From the NCBI RefSeq assembly GCF_036924525.1, contig NZ_JAZHRU010000001.1, positions 2,075,001 through 2,139,000 of the forward strand: a DNA stretch of 64,000 nucleotides. The letters are read 5' to 3'. Position numbers and translations under genes: made by a program. Below are positions 47,370 through 57,800 of the stretch, piece by piece. The DNA is from Bradyrhizobium sp. AZCC 1719. GTDB taxonomy: Bacteria; Pseudomonadota; Alphaproteobacteria; Rhizobiales; Xanthobacteraceae. Every line of letters starts with the position of its first letter. Positions within the stretch are counted from its first letter, which is position 1. The notes beneath the pieces were generated by a model. It saw nothing but the letters and a program-made list of their open reading frames with translations, made no database searches and had not been told where the DNA came from.

Positions 47370-48306
47370 ACCGGATGCGCGGATCGATCGCGGCGTAAAG
47401 CATGTCGACGGTGAAGTTCGCGACCACCACGACCACGGCGATCAGCATCACGAGATTCTGCACGATCGGGTAATCGCGCCAGCGAAGCGCCTCGACCAGG
47501 AAGCGGGCCACGCCTGGAATATTGAACACGGTTTCGGTGACGATCAGCCCGCCGATCAGGAACGCCGCCTCGATGCCGATCACGGTGATAACAGGGAGAA
47601 TGGCGTTCTTCAGCGCGTGGCGATAATTGACCGATGCCTCCGAGGCACCCTTGGCTCGCGCGGTGCGGATATAATCCTGCCGCAGAATTTCGAGCATCGA
47701 GGAGCGCGTGATCCGCATGGTCAGCGCGGCGCTGCGAAAACCGACCGCCATCGCCGGAACGGCATAGATCGCGAAAGCCTCAGTCCAGGTTGCCGGGTTC
47801 GGATTGTAGATCGGCATGTGACCGAACAGCGAAACCGACGCCATCAGGATCAGCAGCCCGAGCCAGAACGAAGGCAGCGACAGGCCGCTCAGGCTGACAA
47901 CACGGAGCGCATAATCAAGCCGCGAGCCTTGGTGGACTGCGCTGAGAACGCCTAAGGGAATGCCGATCGAGGCGGAGAACAACAGTGCCAGCGCCGCCAG
48001 CCGGGCGGTGATCGGAATGCGCGGCAGGATCTCCTGCAACGCCGGCTTTTCCGAGACGTAGGAATAGCCGAGATCGCCGTGCAGCAGCCCGCCGATCCAG
48101 TTCAGATATTGCTGGTAGATCGGCAGGTTGAGGCCGAGTTCCTTTTCCAGGTTGGCCTTGTCGGTGGGATCGACGAAGCCGGCGGCGTCGAACAGGATGT
48201 CGACGATGTTGCCGGGGACGACCCGCAGCAACACGAAGATGATGATCGAGATCCCGATCAGGGTCACGAGCATCAACGCGAGGCGTCGCACGATATAAGC
48301 AAACAC
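47359..48306 (-). CDS. Oligopeptide-type ABC permease (OppB/DppB)
   Basis: 315 residues. Membrane permease with the typical OppB N-terminus (YIVRRLALMLVTLIGISIIIF) and EAA loop (RTARAKGASEASVNYRHALK). It forms the channel with the OppC-like protein. It follows the binding protein gene on the minus strand across a 182-base gap that carries a palindromic repeat. Classic binding protein - B - C - D - F order is intact. Confidence 0.93.
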   Translation of the reverse strand: MFAYIVRRLALMLVTLIGISIIIFVLLRVVPGNIVDILFDAAGFVDPTDKANLEKELGLNLPIYQQYLNWIGGLLHGDLGYSYVSEKPALQEILPRIPITARLAALALLFSASIGIPLGVLSAVHQGSRLDYALRVVSLSGLSLPSFWLGLLILMASVSLFGHMPIYNPNPATWTEAFAIYAVPAMAVGFRSAALTMRITRSSMLEILRQDYIRTARAKGASEASVNYRHALKNAILPVITVIGIEAAFLIGGLIVTETVFNIPGVARFLVEALRWRDYPIVQNLVMLIAVVVVVANFTVDMLYAAIDPRIRYGE

Positions 48307-48348
48307 CCGGCTACTCTCCCTGACTATCCGTCATTCTCGAACCCCTCC

Positions 48349-48431
48349 GTCATTGCGAGGAGCGATAGCGACGACGCAAGCCATCTATCCTCGTACAGAG
48401 AGGTGGATTGCTTCGCTTCGCTCGCAATGAC
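48349..48431. repeat. GTCATTGCGAG-type palindromic repeat
   Basis: Begins GTCATTGCGAGGAGCGATAG and ends TCGCTTCGCTCGCAATGAC, with an internal AAGCCATC / GATTGCTT partner. It lies between the binding protein gene and the first permease gene, the position where E. coli mal operon REP elements stabilise the binding protein mRNA. Confidence 0.82.
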
Positions 48432-48488
48432 GGACACAAATCTGCGCGCTCGAAATTTACCGTCACACCGGCTTCTCTCGGCCGAACG

Positions 48489-50084
48489 TTACTTGTCCAT
48501 CCAGACGTCTTCGTAACGGTAGCCGTTGTAGGAGCTGTTCACCATGATGGTGATGCCCTTGACATAAGGCTGCCAGCACGAGCCCTGGCGGGCGTGCAAG
48601 ATGATCGGCCGCGCCACGTCTTCCTGCAGCTTCTTGTCGATCTCCCAGACCAACTTCTTGCGCTTGGCGGCATCCTTCTCCACCGACTGCTCGTCGAACA
48701 GCTTCTCGATTTCCCTGTTGCAGTAGTTGGTATAGTTGCGCTCCGAGCCGCAAGAATAGTTTTCGTAGAATGACTGGTCGGGATCGTCGACCGCATTGCC
48801 CGTGAGGTTGAGGCCGAGCGAGTAATCCTTGCGGGCGACTTTCGGGAACCATTGTGCGGTATCAACGACGTCGAGATCGCCGTCGACATAGATGCTCTTC
48901 ATCTGGTCGATCAGGATGACCGCGGGATCGCGGTAGATCGGGATGTTGCGCGTGGCGACCTTGACGGCGAGGCGCTTGTCCGGTCCATAGCCCGCCTTCT
49001 GCATCAGCTTGCGCGCCTCTTCCCGATTGGCGTTGACGTCGGGACCGTAACCCGGAATCGATTCCAGCATTTCCTTGGGCATCGCCCACAAGCCGCCCGG
49101 TGCGGGGAGCATGGTGCCGCCGATGTCGGCCTGTCCCTCGTACAGTATCGAGACGAAGGCCTTTCGGTCGAGCACCAGTGCCAGCGCGCGGCGAATGTCG
49201 ATATTGTCGAACGGCGGGGCGGACGAGTTGACGATGATGTTGGTCGAGACGTTGACCGGCTCGACCACGCACACTGCGTTCGGCGCCTGTGACTTGACCT
49301 CCTTCAAGAGCGGGATCGACACTTCGGTCGGGAAAGTCATGTCGAATTTCCCGGAGACAAATCCGAGAATGGCTGTCGAACGGTTGGTGATGATGGTGAA
49401 CTCGATGCCGTCGAGGTGCGGCAGGCCCTTCTTGAAGTAGTCGGGATTCTTGGTGAGCTTGATCGATTCGTTGGCCTTGAACTCGACGAATTTGAACGGG
49501 CCGGTGCCGACCGGCTTGGTACGCATGTCGGCCGGGGAGACGTGGCAGGGGTAAACCGGAGTGTAGCCGGAGGCGAGTAACGACAACAACGCCGGCTGCG
49601 GCCGCTTCAGGCTGAACGATGCCTCGAAATCGCCGCTTGTCGTCACGTCCTCGACCTGGTTGTACCAGGACTTTCGCGGGTTCTGGCGAAACTTCTGTTG
49701 CGACTTGCCCATCAGCATGTCGAACGTGCATTTGACGTCGGCTGAGGTGAACGGTTTGCCGTCATGCCATTTGACGCCCTGCTTCAATTTGAAAGTGAGT
49801 TTCTTGCCGTCGTCGCTCCAGGCCCAGCTCTCCGCCAGATCCGGGACGATGGAGTCTGCGCTGTTCTGCGCGACGTCCTGCTTGAACATGACGAGGTTGT
49901 TGAAGACCGGCATGAAGGGAACGTTGATCGAGAAGGTCGCACCTTCGTGGATCGAGGCGCTGCCCGGGCTGTCGCGGTGATAGACCCTGAGGATGCCGCC
50001 CTGTTTCGGTTCGCCGGCCGATGCAACATCATAAGCCGGCAGCAGCAACAACGCCGCGGCGGCAAGCGCATGAACGCTCCGCAT
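48489..50084 (-). CDS. Oligopeptide/dipeptide-type ABC substrate-binding protein
   Basis: 531 residues of the SBP_bac_5 family. The ATG at 50084 follows GGGAGGGGATC. Signal peptide RSVHALAAAALLLLPAYDVASA, then a mature part starting GEPKQGGILRVYHRDSPG. Family landmarks include DLAESWAWSDDGKKLTFKLK and LVLDRKAFVSILYEGQAD. It is the first gene of the importer operon on the minus strand. The ligand is unknown; this family binds peptides, opines, glutathione, nickel and other solutes. Periplasmic. Confidence 0.95.
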   Translation of the reverse strand: MRSVHALAAAALLLLPAYDVASAGEPKQGGILRVYHRDSPGSASIHEGATFSINVPFMPVFNNLVMFKQDVAQNSADSIVPDLAESWAWSDDGKKLTFKLKQGVKWHDGKPFTSADVKCTFDMLMGKSQQKFRQNPRKSWYNQVEDVTTSGDFEASFSLKRPQPALLSLLASGYTPVYPCHVSPADMRTKPVGTGPFKFVEFKANESIKLTKNPDYFKKGLPHLDGIEFTIITNRSTAILGFVSGKFDMTFPTEVSIPLLKEVKSQAPNAVCVVEPVNVSTNIIVNSSAPPFDNIDIRRALALVLDRKAFVSILYEGQADIGGTMLPAPGGLWAMPKEMLESIPGYGPDVNANREEARKLMQKAGYGPDKRLAVKVATRNIPIYRDPAVILIDQMKSIYVDGDLDVVDTAQWFPKVARKDYSLGLNLTGNAVDDPDQSFYENYSCGSERNYTNYCNREIEKLFDEQSVEKDAAKRKKLVWEIDKKLQEDVARPIILHARQGSCWQPYVKGITIMVNSSYNGYRYEDVWMDK

Positions 50085-50378
50085 GATCCCCTCCCACATT
50101 TTGCTCGGTCTCGAAACCGCCGATTGCATCAGACGATAGCATGACCGCGCGTCCGGGCAACCGGCCAAGACGATGCACAGATCGGCAATTCGAACTAATC
50201 GAAATCCGCGGGGCGGAACATGCGCGCCAACACGGCCGTTCGCTGCGAAAGCGGTAGATTCGTTGCAGCGTAGCCGTCATGTTGCGGCTTGCGCTGGAAT
50301 GTCTCGCCGGATGATGCACCGCACCACCAGATGTCGCGACGTTTGTGTTCGAGTTCGCCATCTCACATCGTCGCATGC

Positions 50379-51929
50379 TCACACGATCCGCGAGGTGTTG
50401 TTGCCCCAATAGCGATCGCGCAACAGGCGCTTGTAGAGCTTGCCGGTCGGCAGCCGCGGCAGTTCGGCCTCGAAATCGATCGAGCGCGGCACTTTCTGGC
50501 GCGACAGCGACTGGCTGCAGAAGGCGATCAGTTCGTCGGCCAGTTCCTGTCCCGGCGAGACGCCCGGCATCGGCTGCACCACCGCCTTCACTTCCTCGCC
50601 GAGATCGGGATTCGGCACCCCGAACACTGCGGCGTCCGCGATCTTCGGGTGAGTGATCAGGAGGTTCTCGCATTCCTGCGGGTAGATGTTGACACCGCCG
50701 GAGATGATCATGAATGTGGCGCGATCAGTCAGGTAGAGAAATCCGTCCTCGTCGACATAGCCGACGTCGCCGACCGTGCTCATGCTGCCATCGGGCGAGC
50801 GGGCCTCCTTGGTCTTGGCCGGGTCGTTGAAATATTCAAACGGAGTTGCGGTCTTGAACCACACCGTGCCGGGCGTGCCGACGGGGCAGGGTTGCATGTT
50901 CTCGTCGAGAATATGGAGGTCGCCGAGCAGCACCCGGCCGACGGTGCCGCGGTGTGCCAGCCATTCCTCGCTGTTGCAGGCGGTGAAGCCGAGCCCTTCG
51001 GTGGCGCCGTAATATTCATGGATGATCGGCCCCCACCATTTGATGATGTCGTCCTTCACCGCAGCAGGGCAGGGCGCGGCGGCGTGGATCGCGATCTCAA
51101 GCGATGAGAGGTCGCAACGCTTGCGGACATCCTCCGGCAGCTTCAGCATGCGCGAGAACATCGTCGGCACAAGCTGGGTGTGGGTGACGCCCCATCTTTG
51201 AACCAGTTCCAGATATCTTTCCGGATCAAAACTTTCCATGATGATGACAGTGCCGCCGGCGCGGATCGTCAAATTGACCGCCGCCTGCGGCGCCGAATGG
51301 TACAGCGGCGCGGGCGAAAGGTAGACCATGCCTTCGCGGTAGTGCCAGACGCCGTGCAGGAAATCGAAGATCGCCAGGTTCTGAAGCGGAGGTTGTTCGG
51401 GCAGCGGCCGCAGGATGCCCTTGGGTCGGCCGGTGGTGCCGGACGAATAGAGCATCGCGGTGCCGATGCATTCGTCCGATATCGGCGTCTTCGGCAGGCC
51501 TGACGTCGCCTGCTCAAGCCCGACGATACGGTCGCTCTCGCCGTCGCCGTCTGCGACAATGCATAATTCGACATTGGGGCATTCCTTCAGCGCCTCGCGG
51601 GCGACGTCGAGCTTTGCCTTCGAGGTGATGAGAATGCGCGACTGGCTGTTGGTGAGGATGTAGGCGAGTTCGCCCGCGGTCAGGTAGGAGTTCACGCAGG
51701 TATAATAAAGCCCGCTCCGTTCGCCGGCGCCGCAGGCCTCGAGGTAGCGGCTGTTGTTCTCCATGAAGATCGAATAGTGGTCGAGGCGCTTGAGTCCGCG
51801 GTTGCGAAACAAGTGCGCCAGCCGGTTCGTGCGCGCCTCCAGTTCACGATAGGTGACGGCCTCTCCGGTGGAAGCCATGATGAAGGCGGGTTGCAGCGGA
51901 CGAAGATGAGCATGTGTGCCGGTGTACAT
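50379..51929 (-). CDS. AMP-dependent acyl-CoA synthetase
   Basis: 516 residues. The ANL P-loop is LYSSGTTGRPKG, the adenine motif HEYYGATEGLGFT, the hinge LYLTDRATFMIISGGVNIYP, and the catalytic lysine is in LPTGKLYKRL. It activates a carboxylic acid to a CoA thioester. It is the third ligase of the region, distinct from those at 29262 and 38963. It follows the dehydrogenase gene at 51946 on the same strand by 16 bases, so the two are likely co-transcribed and may act on related substrates. Confidence 0.93.
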   Translation of the reverse strand: MYTGTHAHLRPLQPAFIMASTGEAVTYRELEARTNRLAHLFRNRGLKRLDHYSIFMENNSRYLEACGAGERSGLYYTCVNSYLTAGELAYILTNSQSRILITSKAKLDVAREALKECPNVELCIVADGDGESDRIVGLEQATSGLPKTPISDECIGTAMLYSSGTTGRPKGILRPLPEQPPLQNLAIFDFLHGVWHYREGMVYLSPAPLYHSAPQAAVNLTIRAGGTVIIMESFDPERYLELVQRWGVTHTQLVPTMFSRMLKLPEDVRKRCDLSSLEIAIHAAAPCPAAVKDDIIKWWGPIIHEYYGATEGLGFTACNSEEWLAHRGTVGRVLLGDLHILDENMQPCPVGTPGTVWFKTATPFEYFNDPAKTKEARSPDGSMSTVGDVGYVDEDGFLYLTDRATFMIISGGVNIYPQECENLLITHPKIADAAVFGVPNPDLGEEVKAVVQPMPGVSPGQELADELIAFCSQSLSRQKVPRSIDFEAELPRLPTGKLYKRLLRDRYWGNNTSRIV

Positions 51930-51945
51930 GTTGGCTTCGGTCTCC

Positions 51946-53100
51946 TTACGCGGTCATGTCCAGAATCTCGCGCACCTGCGCCGGTCCCTCGATCTTGCGC
52001 GGATTGCGTGGCACCCAGGGCGTTGCCATCGCTTGTTGCGCGATGCGGTCGAAATGCTCAGGCGCAACCTTGACCTCGCGCAGGCTGCGCGGCATGCCGA
52101 GGTTGCGAATGAAGCCGTCGAGCACGTCGCCGGCGTCCTCGTTCGGGTGGCCCATGGCGGCTGCGACCAGCGCCTGACGTTCGGCATTGGCTGACTTGTT
52201 CCAGCGCATCACCGACGGCAGCATCACGCAGGAGGTGTAGCCGTGCGGCACACCGAATTCGGCGCCGAGCACGTAGCCGATGCCATGGCTGGCGCCCATC
52301 GGCACGCCGGAAGCGAGCGGCCCGGTCGAAAGCCAGGTCCCGATCTGGCAGTCCATTCGCGCTTCGACGTCGCCGGCCGCGGCCTTCACCCGCGGCAGTG
52401 CCCGCGCCAGCATCGATAGGCCCTTCAGCGCCTGCGCGTCGCCATATGGGTGAGCCTCGCGCGAGCAGATGCCTTCGACGCAATGGTCGACGGCGCGGAT
52501 GCCGGTCGACAGCCACAGCCATTCCGGTGTGTGCTGGGCAAGCCAGGGGTCGAGAATCACGGCGCGTGGCATGAGCAGCGGATGGCGCAGCGCTTCCTTG
52601 ACCTTCGTCTTCTCGTTGGTGACGCCGGCCGTGGAGGAGAATTCGCCGCCGGCGATCGTCGTCGGCACGCTGATCTGGCGCACCGTCGGCGCGGCAAGTT
52701 GCGGTGTGCCGCCGCGGCCGGCCTTGATCCGGTCGATGTCATCTGCGCTGCGGATATCGTTGGCGAGGCAGAGCTGCACGGCCTTGGCGCCGTCGGTGAT
52801 CGAACCGCCGCCGATCGTGACGATGAGATCGGCATCCGCTGCGCGGGCCTGTTCGCTGGCGGCGATCACGGCTGAGCGCGGCGTGTGCGGCGGCATCGCG
52901 TCGAAGGTGCCGACGCAGCGCGGTCCCAGCGCACGGCGGATGGTGTCGATCACATCGGTTTCGCGGTTGAGCGTGCCGCTGACCATCAGGAAGGCGCGCC
53001 TCGTGCCGAGCCGATCCAACTGCGCGACAAGCGCCTCGGACGCCGGCCGCCCGAACACGACCTCGTCCATGGCGCCGAATACGACACGCCCTCTGTGCAC
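51946..53100 (-). CDS. Iron-containing alcohol dehydrogenase / maleylacetate reductase-like
   Basis: 384 residues of the Fe-ADH superfamily. The nucleotide-binding segment is IVTIGGGSITDGAKAVQL; metal-ligand regions are GIRAVDHCVEG and MGASHGIGYVLGAE with a further His in GVPHGYTSC. The pattern resembles the maleylacetate reductase group. It would reduce or oxidise an aldehyde, alcohol or enol acid with NAD(P)H. It heads a two-gene unit with an acyl-CoA synthetase, suggesting oxidation of an alcohol or aldehyde followed by CoA activation; that is inference. Confidence 0.9.
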   Translation of the reverse strand: MHRGRVVFGAMDEVVFGRPASEALVAQLDRLGTRRAFLMVSGTLNRETDVIDTIRRALGPRCVGTFDAMPPHTPRSAVIAASEQARAADADLIVTIGGGSITDGAKAVQLCLANDIRSADDIDRIKAGRGGTPQLAAPTVRQISVPTTIAGGEFSSTAGVTNEKTKVKEALRHPLLMPRAVILDPWLAQHTPEWLWLSTGIRAVDHCVEGICSREAHPYGDAQALKGLSMLARALPRVKAAAGDVEARMDCQIGTWLSTGPLASGVPMGASHGIGYVLGAEFGVPHGYTSCVMLPSVMRWNKSANAERQALVAAAMGHPNEDAGDVLDGFIRNLGMPRSLREVKVAPEHFDRIAQQAMATPWVPRNPRKIEGPAQVREILDMTA

Positions 53101-53601
53101 GCTTGTCCTCCCCGGACATTTTTTCTGGCCCTTGTGGTGGGCCTTGCGGCGAGGTTAGCCGAGGAAATCGGCGACGTCATGCCCGGAGACGATATTGCGT
53201 GCGGACAGTCTCGCCCCGCAAGCGGTCGGCTCGCTCCCCCCTTGCTGCGTGTTCAGACCGGAGACATGGTGGACGGGTGTTCGGAGACATCGTGGACACT
53301 TTCGAGAGCGAGCTTCGCTAGCCTCGAGGGCGGGGCGTGCGAGACGTCTTTGCCCGATGTCACGTTTTCGTCATCAGGCGGCGATTAGCTGGACCATGCG
53401 TCGCAACGGTTCCGCTTTCATCGCAGTGCGAAAACGCGAAAATCAGCGTTGCGAAGAGCGTTGACTACACCTGCATAACGATTGTGCTTGATCCCAGCCG
53501 GTTCTTGACGAGACTGGGAACCGATCACATCTGTGGCCTCCGCCACTAAGTTCCACGGCAAGCTTTTTCCATCAATCAGAGATGTTGAGAATGCAGGGGA
53601 G
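53101..53601. other. 501-base gap upstream of the RND pump operon
   Basis: The gap separates the dehydrogenase gene from the divergent efflux operon and should hold two promoters. It carries a tandem near-repeat at 53250-53297 (separate entry). From 53400 onward it turns AT-richer (GAAAACGCGAAAATCAGCG), consistent with a promoter. I see no credible gene; a repressor gene, which often accompanies RND pumps, is not present. Confidence 0.5.
53250..53297. repeat. Tandem near-repeat, possible IS end remnant
   Basis: Two copies, TGTTCAGACCGGAGACATGG plus TGGAC at 53250-53274 and TGTTCGGAGACATCGTGGAC at 53278-53297, lie head to tail. The CGGAGACAT(G/C)GTGGAC core resembles terminal sequences of some insertion sequences, perhaps the IS481 type. 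No transposase is present, so it would be a remnant; the family is a guess. Confidence 0.35.
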
Positions 53602-54813
53602 ATGGGATTGAGCACGACTGAGCCATTGAAACGTCCGCCTGCGACAAGCCGTGATGGTCATTCGCTTCGCGGTCTCAAATGGTTGCCCCCATTGCTCGCG
53701 CTTGCGCTATCTGCCTGTGGCGACAAGCCGCCGCAACAGCCGGCTGCGGCGGCGCCATCGGTCACGGTCTCTCAGCCGGTGAAACGTACCGTCACCGATT
53801 GGGACGAATTCACCGGCCGCTTCGAGGCAATCCAGGAGGTCCAGGTTCGCGCCCGCGTCGGCGGGTTCGTGACCAGCGTCGAATTCCGCGACGGCGCGAT
53901 CGTGCGCTCAGGCGATCTGCTGTACGTGATCGACGCGCGTCCGTTCGAGGCGGTCGCCGAACAGGCCGACGGGCAGTTGTCCGATGCGCGCGCGAGAGCG
54001 GAGCTCGCCAAGCGCGAACTCGACCGCGCGCTGACATTAAATCAAACCCAGGCGGTGTCCGATTCCGTCGTGGACCAGCGCCGCCAGACCCTGCAGGCGG
54101 CGCGCGCCGCGGAGATGCAGGCCGAAGGCGCACTCAAGGCCGCCAAGCTCAACATCGAGTTCACCCATGTGATGGCGCCAATCACCGGCCGCGTCAGCCG
54201 CCATCTCGTGACGCCTGGCAATCTCGTGCAGGGCTCCGAGGGCGGCGCGACGCTGCTCACCTCGATCGTCTCGCTCGACCCGATCTACATCTATTTCGAT
54301 GTCGACGAGGCGACTTACTTACGAAACAGCCGGCTCTGGTTCGAAGGCAGGCGGCCGAGTTCGCGCGACACGCCGAACCCGGTCCAGGTGACGCTGACTG
54401 GCGAAACCAAGCCCTCGCATGAGGGCAAGATGGATTTCCTCGACAACCGCCTGGACGTCTCGACGGGTACGTTGCGCAGCCGCGCCGTGATCCCGAACAA
54501 GGATCTCTCGATCCTGCCCGGGCAGTTCGGCCGCGTCCGGATCGTCGGCAGCGGCCCTTATGAGGCGCTGCTGCTGCCGGACACGGCTGTCGCGACCGAC
54601 CAGTCGCGCAAGATCGTTTTTGTCGTCAAGGACGACAATACGGTCGAGGCGAAGCCGGTGACGCTCGGACCGCTCGACGAAGGCCTGCGCGTGATCCGTG
54701 AGGGCCTGAAGCCAGAAGACCGCGTCATTATCGACGGCCTGCAACGGGCGCGGGTGGGGGCAAAGGTCAGCCCACAGCCGGGCGACATCAAGCCGGCCGG
54801 TGCCAAGACATGA
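53602..54813 (+). CDS. RND efflux periplasmic adaptor lipoprotein
   Basis: About 403 residues. A lipobox LSAC (LLALALSACGDKP) anchors it to a membrane after lipidation. Membrane fusion protein features follow: barrel-sandwich halves WDEFTGRFEAIQEVQVRARV and FTHVMAPITGRVSRHLVTPG, with a coiled hairpin between (DGQLSDARARAELAKRELDR). An alternative TTG at 53608 is better spaced from GGGGAG. Its stop overlaps the start of the pump gene (ATGA). Substrate unknown. Confidence 0.93.
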   Translation: MGLSTTEPLKRPPATSRDGHSLRGLKWLPPLLALALSACGDKPPQQPAAAAPSVTVSQPVKRTVTDWDEFTGRFEAIQEVQVRARVGGFVTSVEFRDGAIVRSGDLLYVIDARPFEAVAEQADGQLSDARARAELAKRELDRALTLNQTQAVSDSVVDQRRQTLQAARAAEMQAEGALKAAKLNIEFTHVMAPITGRVSRHLVTPGNLVQGSEGGATLLTSIVSLDPIYIYFDVDEATYLRNSRLWFEGRRPSSRDTPNPVQVTLTGETKPSHEGKMDFLDNRLDVSTGTLRSRAVIPNKDLSILPGQFGRVRIVGSGPYEALLLPDTAVATDQSRKIVFVVKDDNTVEAKPVTLGPLDEGLRVIREGLKPEDRVIIDGLQRARVGAKVSPQPGDIKPAGAKT

Positions 54814-57800
54814 ATCTCGGCCGCCTCTCCATCAACCAGCCCATCCTGGCGATGGTGTTGTCGATCGTGCTTCTGATCGTCGGCGCGATCGCCTACACCA
54901 CGCTGCCGGTCTCCGAGTATCCGCAAGTGGTGCCGCCGACGGTGACGGTCACCACGCAATATCCCGGCGCCTCCGCACAAACCGTGTCTGACACCGTCGC
55001 CGCTCCGATCGAGCAGGAGATCAACGGCGTCGAGGACATGCTGTATCTCTACAGCCAGGCCACCTCGAACGGGCAGTTGACGATCACGGTCACCTTCAAG
55101 CTCGGCACCGATCTCGACAAGGCCCAGGTGCTGGTGCAGAACCGCGTCGCGATCGCGCAGCCGCGGTTGCCCGAAGAGGTGCAGCGCAACGGCGTCATTA
55201 CCCGCAAGAACAGCCCCGACATCCTGATGGTCGTGTTCATGCTGTCGCCGGACGACACGTTCGACCAGCTCTACATCTCCAACTACGCGCTGTTGCAGGT
55301 CCGCGACGAGTTGCTCCGGCTCGACGGCGTCGGCGACATTCAGATCTTCGGCGCGCGCGACTATTCGATGCGGCTGTGGCTCGACCCCGACAAGATCTCT
55401 ACGCTCGGCCTGACGGCGGGCGAGGTGGTGGCGGCGATCCGCTCGCAAAACGTGCAGATCGCGGGCGGCCAGATCGCGGAGCCGCCGATCGGCGACCGCG
55501 CTTTTTCGCCGAATCTCACCTTTACCGGCCGGCTGAAAGACCCGAAACAATTCGAGGAGATCGTGGTCAAGGCCGGTGCCGACGGGCGCACGGTCAAGCT
55601 GCGCGATGTCGCGCGGATCGAACTCGGTGCTTTGGCCTATTCGACCAACAGCTTTCTGCTGCGCAAATCCGCTGTCGCCATGCTGGTGACGCAGCGGCCG
55701 GGCTCGAATGCGCTGGCGACCGCCGAGAATATTTCCAAGACGATGGAGAAACTGAAGGCGAGCTTCCCGAAGGGGCTCGACTACAACATCGGCTACAACC
55801 CGACCGAATTCATCGCGCAGTCCGTCAGCGAGCTGATCAAGACGATCTACGAGGCGATGGCGCTGGTCGTGATCGTGGTGCTGGTATTTTTGCAGGGCTG
55901 GCGGCCGGCGATCATCCCGATTATCGCGATTCCGGTTTCGCTGGTCGGCACCTTTGCGGTGATGGCGGCACTGGGATTTTCGATCAACAATCTGACGCTG
56001 TTCGGCCTTGTGCTGGCGGTCGGCATCGTGGTCGACGACGCGATCGTGGTGGTCGAAAACGTCGAGCGTCATCTCGAACATGGCATGAGCCGGCGCGACG
56101 CCGCGCTCCGTACCATGCAGGAGGTCGGCAGCGCGCTGGTGTCGATCGCGCTGGTTCTGTGCGCCGTGTTCGTGCCGACCGCGTTCCTTGGCGGCATCTC
56201 CGGGCAGTTCTTCCAGCAGTTCGCCGTCACCATTGCGGTGGCGACCGCGATTTCCTGCTTCTGTTCGCTGACGCTGTCGCCGGCGCTGGCCTCGTTGATT
56301 CTGCAGCCGCACGAAGACAAGAGGCCGCCGGCACGCTGGAATTTCATCGCCCGCGGCTGGGGCGCCTTTACCGGCATGTTCAATCGCGGCTTCGACCGGC
56401 TGGCACATGGCTATGCCAGCACCGCCGATTTCGTGATCCGGCATTCGGTGGTGATGTTGCTGGTGTACGCGGCGCTGATCGGCGGCGCCGGATGGCTGTT
56501 GATGACGACGCCGCAAGGCTTTATCCCGGCGCAGGACCGTGGCTACGTCATCGTCTCCGTGCAATTGCCGGGCGCCGCCTCGCTGGCGCGAACGACCGAA
56601 GTGGTCAGGGAGATCGAAAAGATCGCACTCGATACGCCGGGCGTCGTTCGCGCGCCCGCCTTCGCTGGCTTCTCCGGCGCGACCCGGACGCAGGCGAGCA
56701 ACGCCGCGGCACTGTTTCCAGTGTTTGACGACCCGGCGGCCAGGGCGAAGAAGGGACTTTCGTCCGCCTCGATTGCGAACGAATTGCGCAAGCGGCTGGC
56801 AAGCATCCAGGGTGCGTTCATCATCGTGATTCCGCCGCCCGCGGTGCCCGGCATAGGCACCGGCGGCGGCTTCACCATGCGGATCCAGGACCGCCAGGGC
56901 CGTGGCTCGGAAATGCTCGCGGCCACGACCGACGAATTGATTGGTGCCGCGCGCAAGGCACCCGGACTGACCCAGGTGTTCTCCACCTTTGCCGCCAACA
57001 CGCCGCAACTGTTCGTCGACATCGACCGCGTCAAGGCGCAGAAGCTCGGCGTGCCGATCGCCAATATCAACGATACGATCCAGACCTATTTCGGCTCGTC
57101 CTATATCAACGACTTCAACCTGTTCGGCCGCACCTACCGCGTCACGGCGCAGGCCGACCTGCCGTTCCGCAAGGAGACGTCCGATCTCTCACGCCTGCGC
57201 ACCCGCAATGCCGCCGGCGACATGGTGATGCTCGGCAGCGTTGTGAGCTTCAGCGACATCTCCGGTCCCGACCGCGTCGCGCGCTACAATCTCTATCCCG
57301 CATCCGAACTGCAGGGCGATACGTTGCCCGGGACCAGTTCGGCGACCGCAATCGAGACCATGAAGAAGCTGGCCGAGGAAACGTTGCCGAGCGGCTTCTC
57401 GTTCGAATGGACCGATCTGTCCTATCAGCAGGTCACCGGCGGCCAGGCCGGCCTCCTCGTGTTTCCGATCTGCGTGCTGTTCGTGTATCTGGTGCTGGCG
57501 GCGCAATATGGCTCGTGGAGCCTGCCGTTTGCAGTCATCCTGATCGTGCCGATGTGCCTGCTCGCCGCCACCGTCGGCGTGCGGCTCATGGGGCAGGACG
57601 TCAACATCCTGACCCAGATCGGCTTCGTCGTGCTGGTCGGGCTGGCGGCCAAGAACGCCATTCTCATCGTCGAGTTCGCGCGCGACATCGAGCTCGAGGG
57701 CAAGGCGCGGCTGGAGGCGGTGATCGAAGCCTGCCGGCTGCGGTTGCGGCCGATCTTGATGACGTCGTTCGCGTTCATCCTCGGCGTGCTGCCGCTGGTG

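Noticed and set aside
54558..57008. 816-residue open frame on the minus strand
   Set aside because: It is antisense to the AcrB-type pump and is rich in Arg/His/Gly, a mirror effect of GC-rich codon use. The pump is clearly the real gene.
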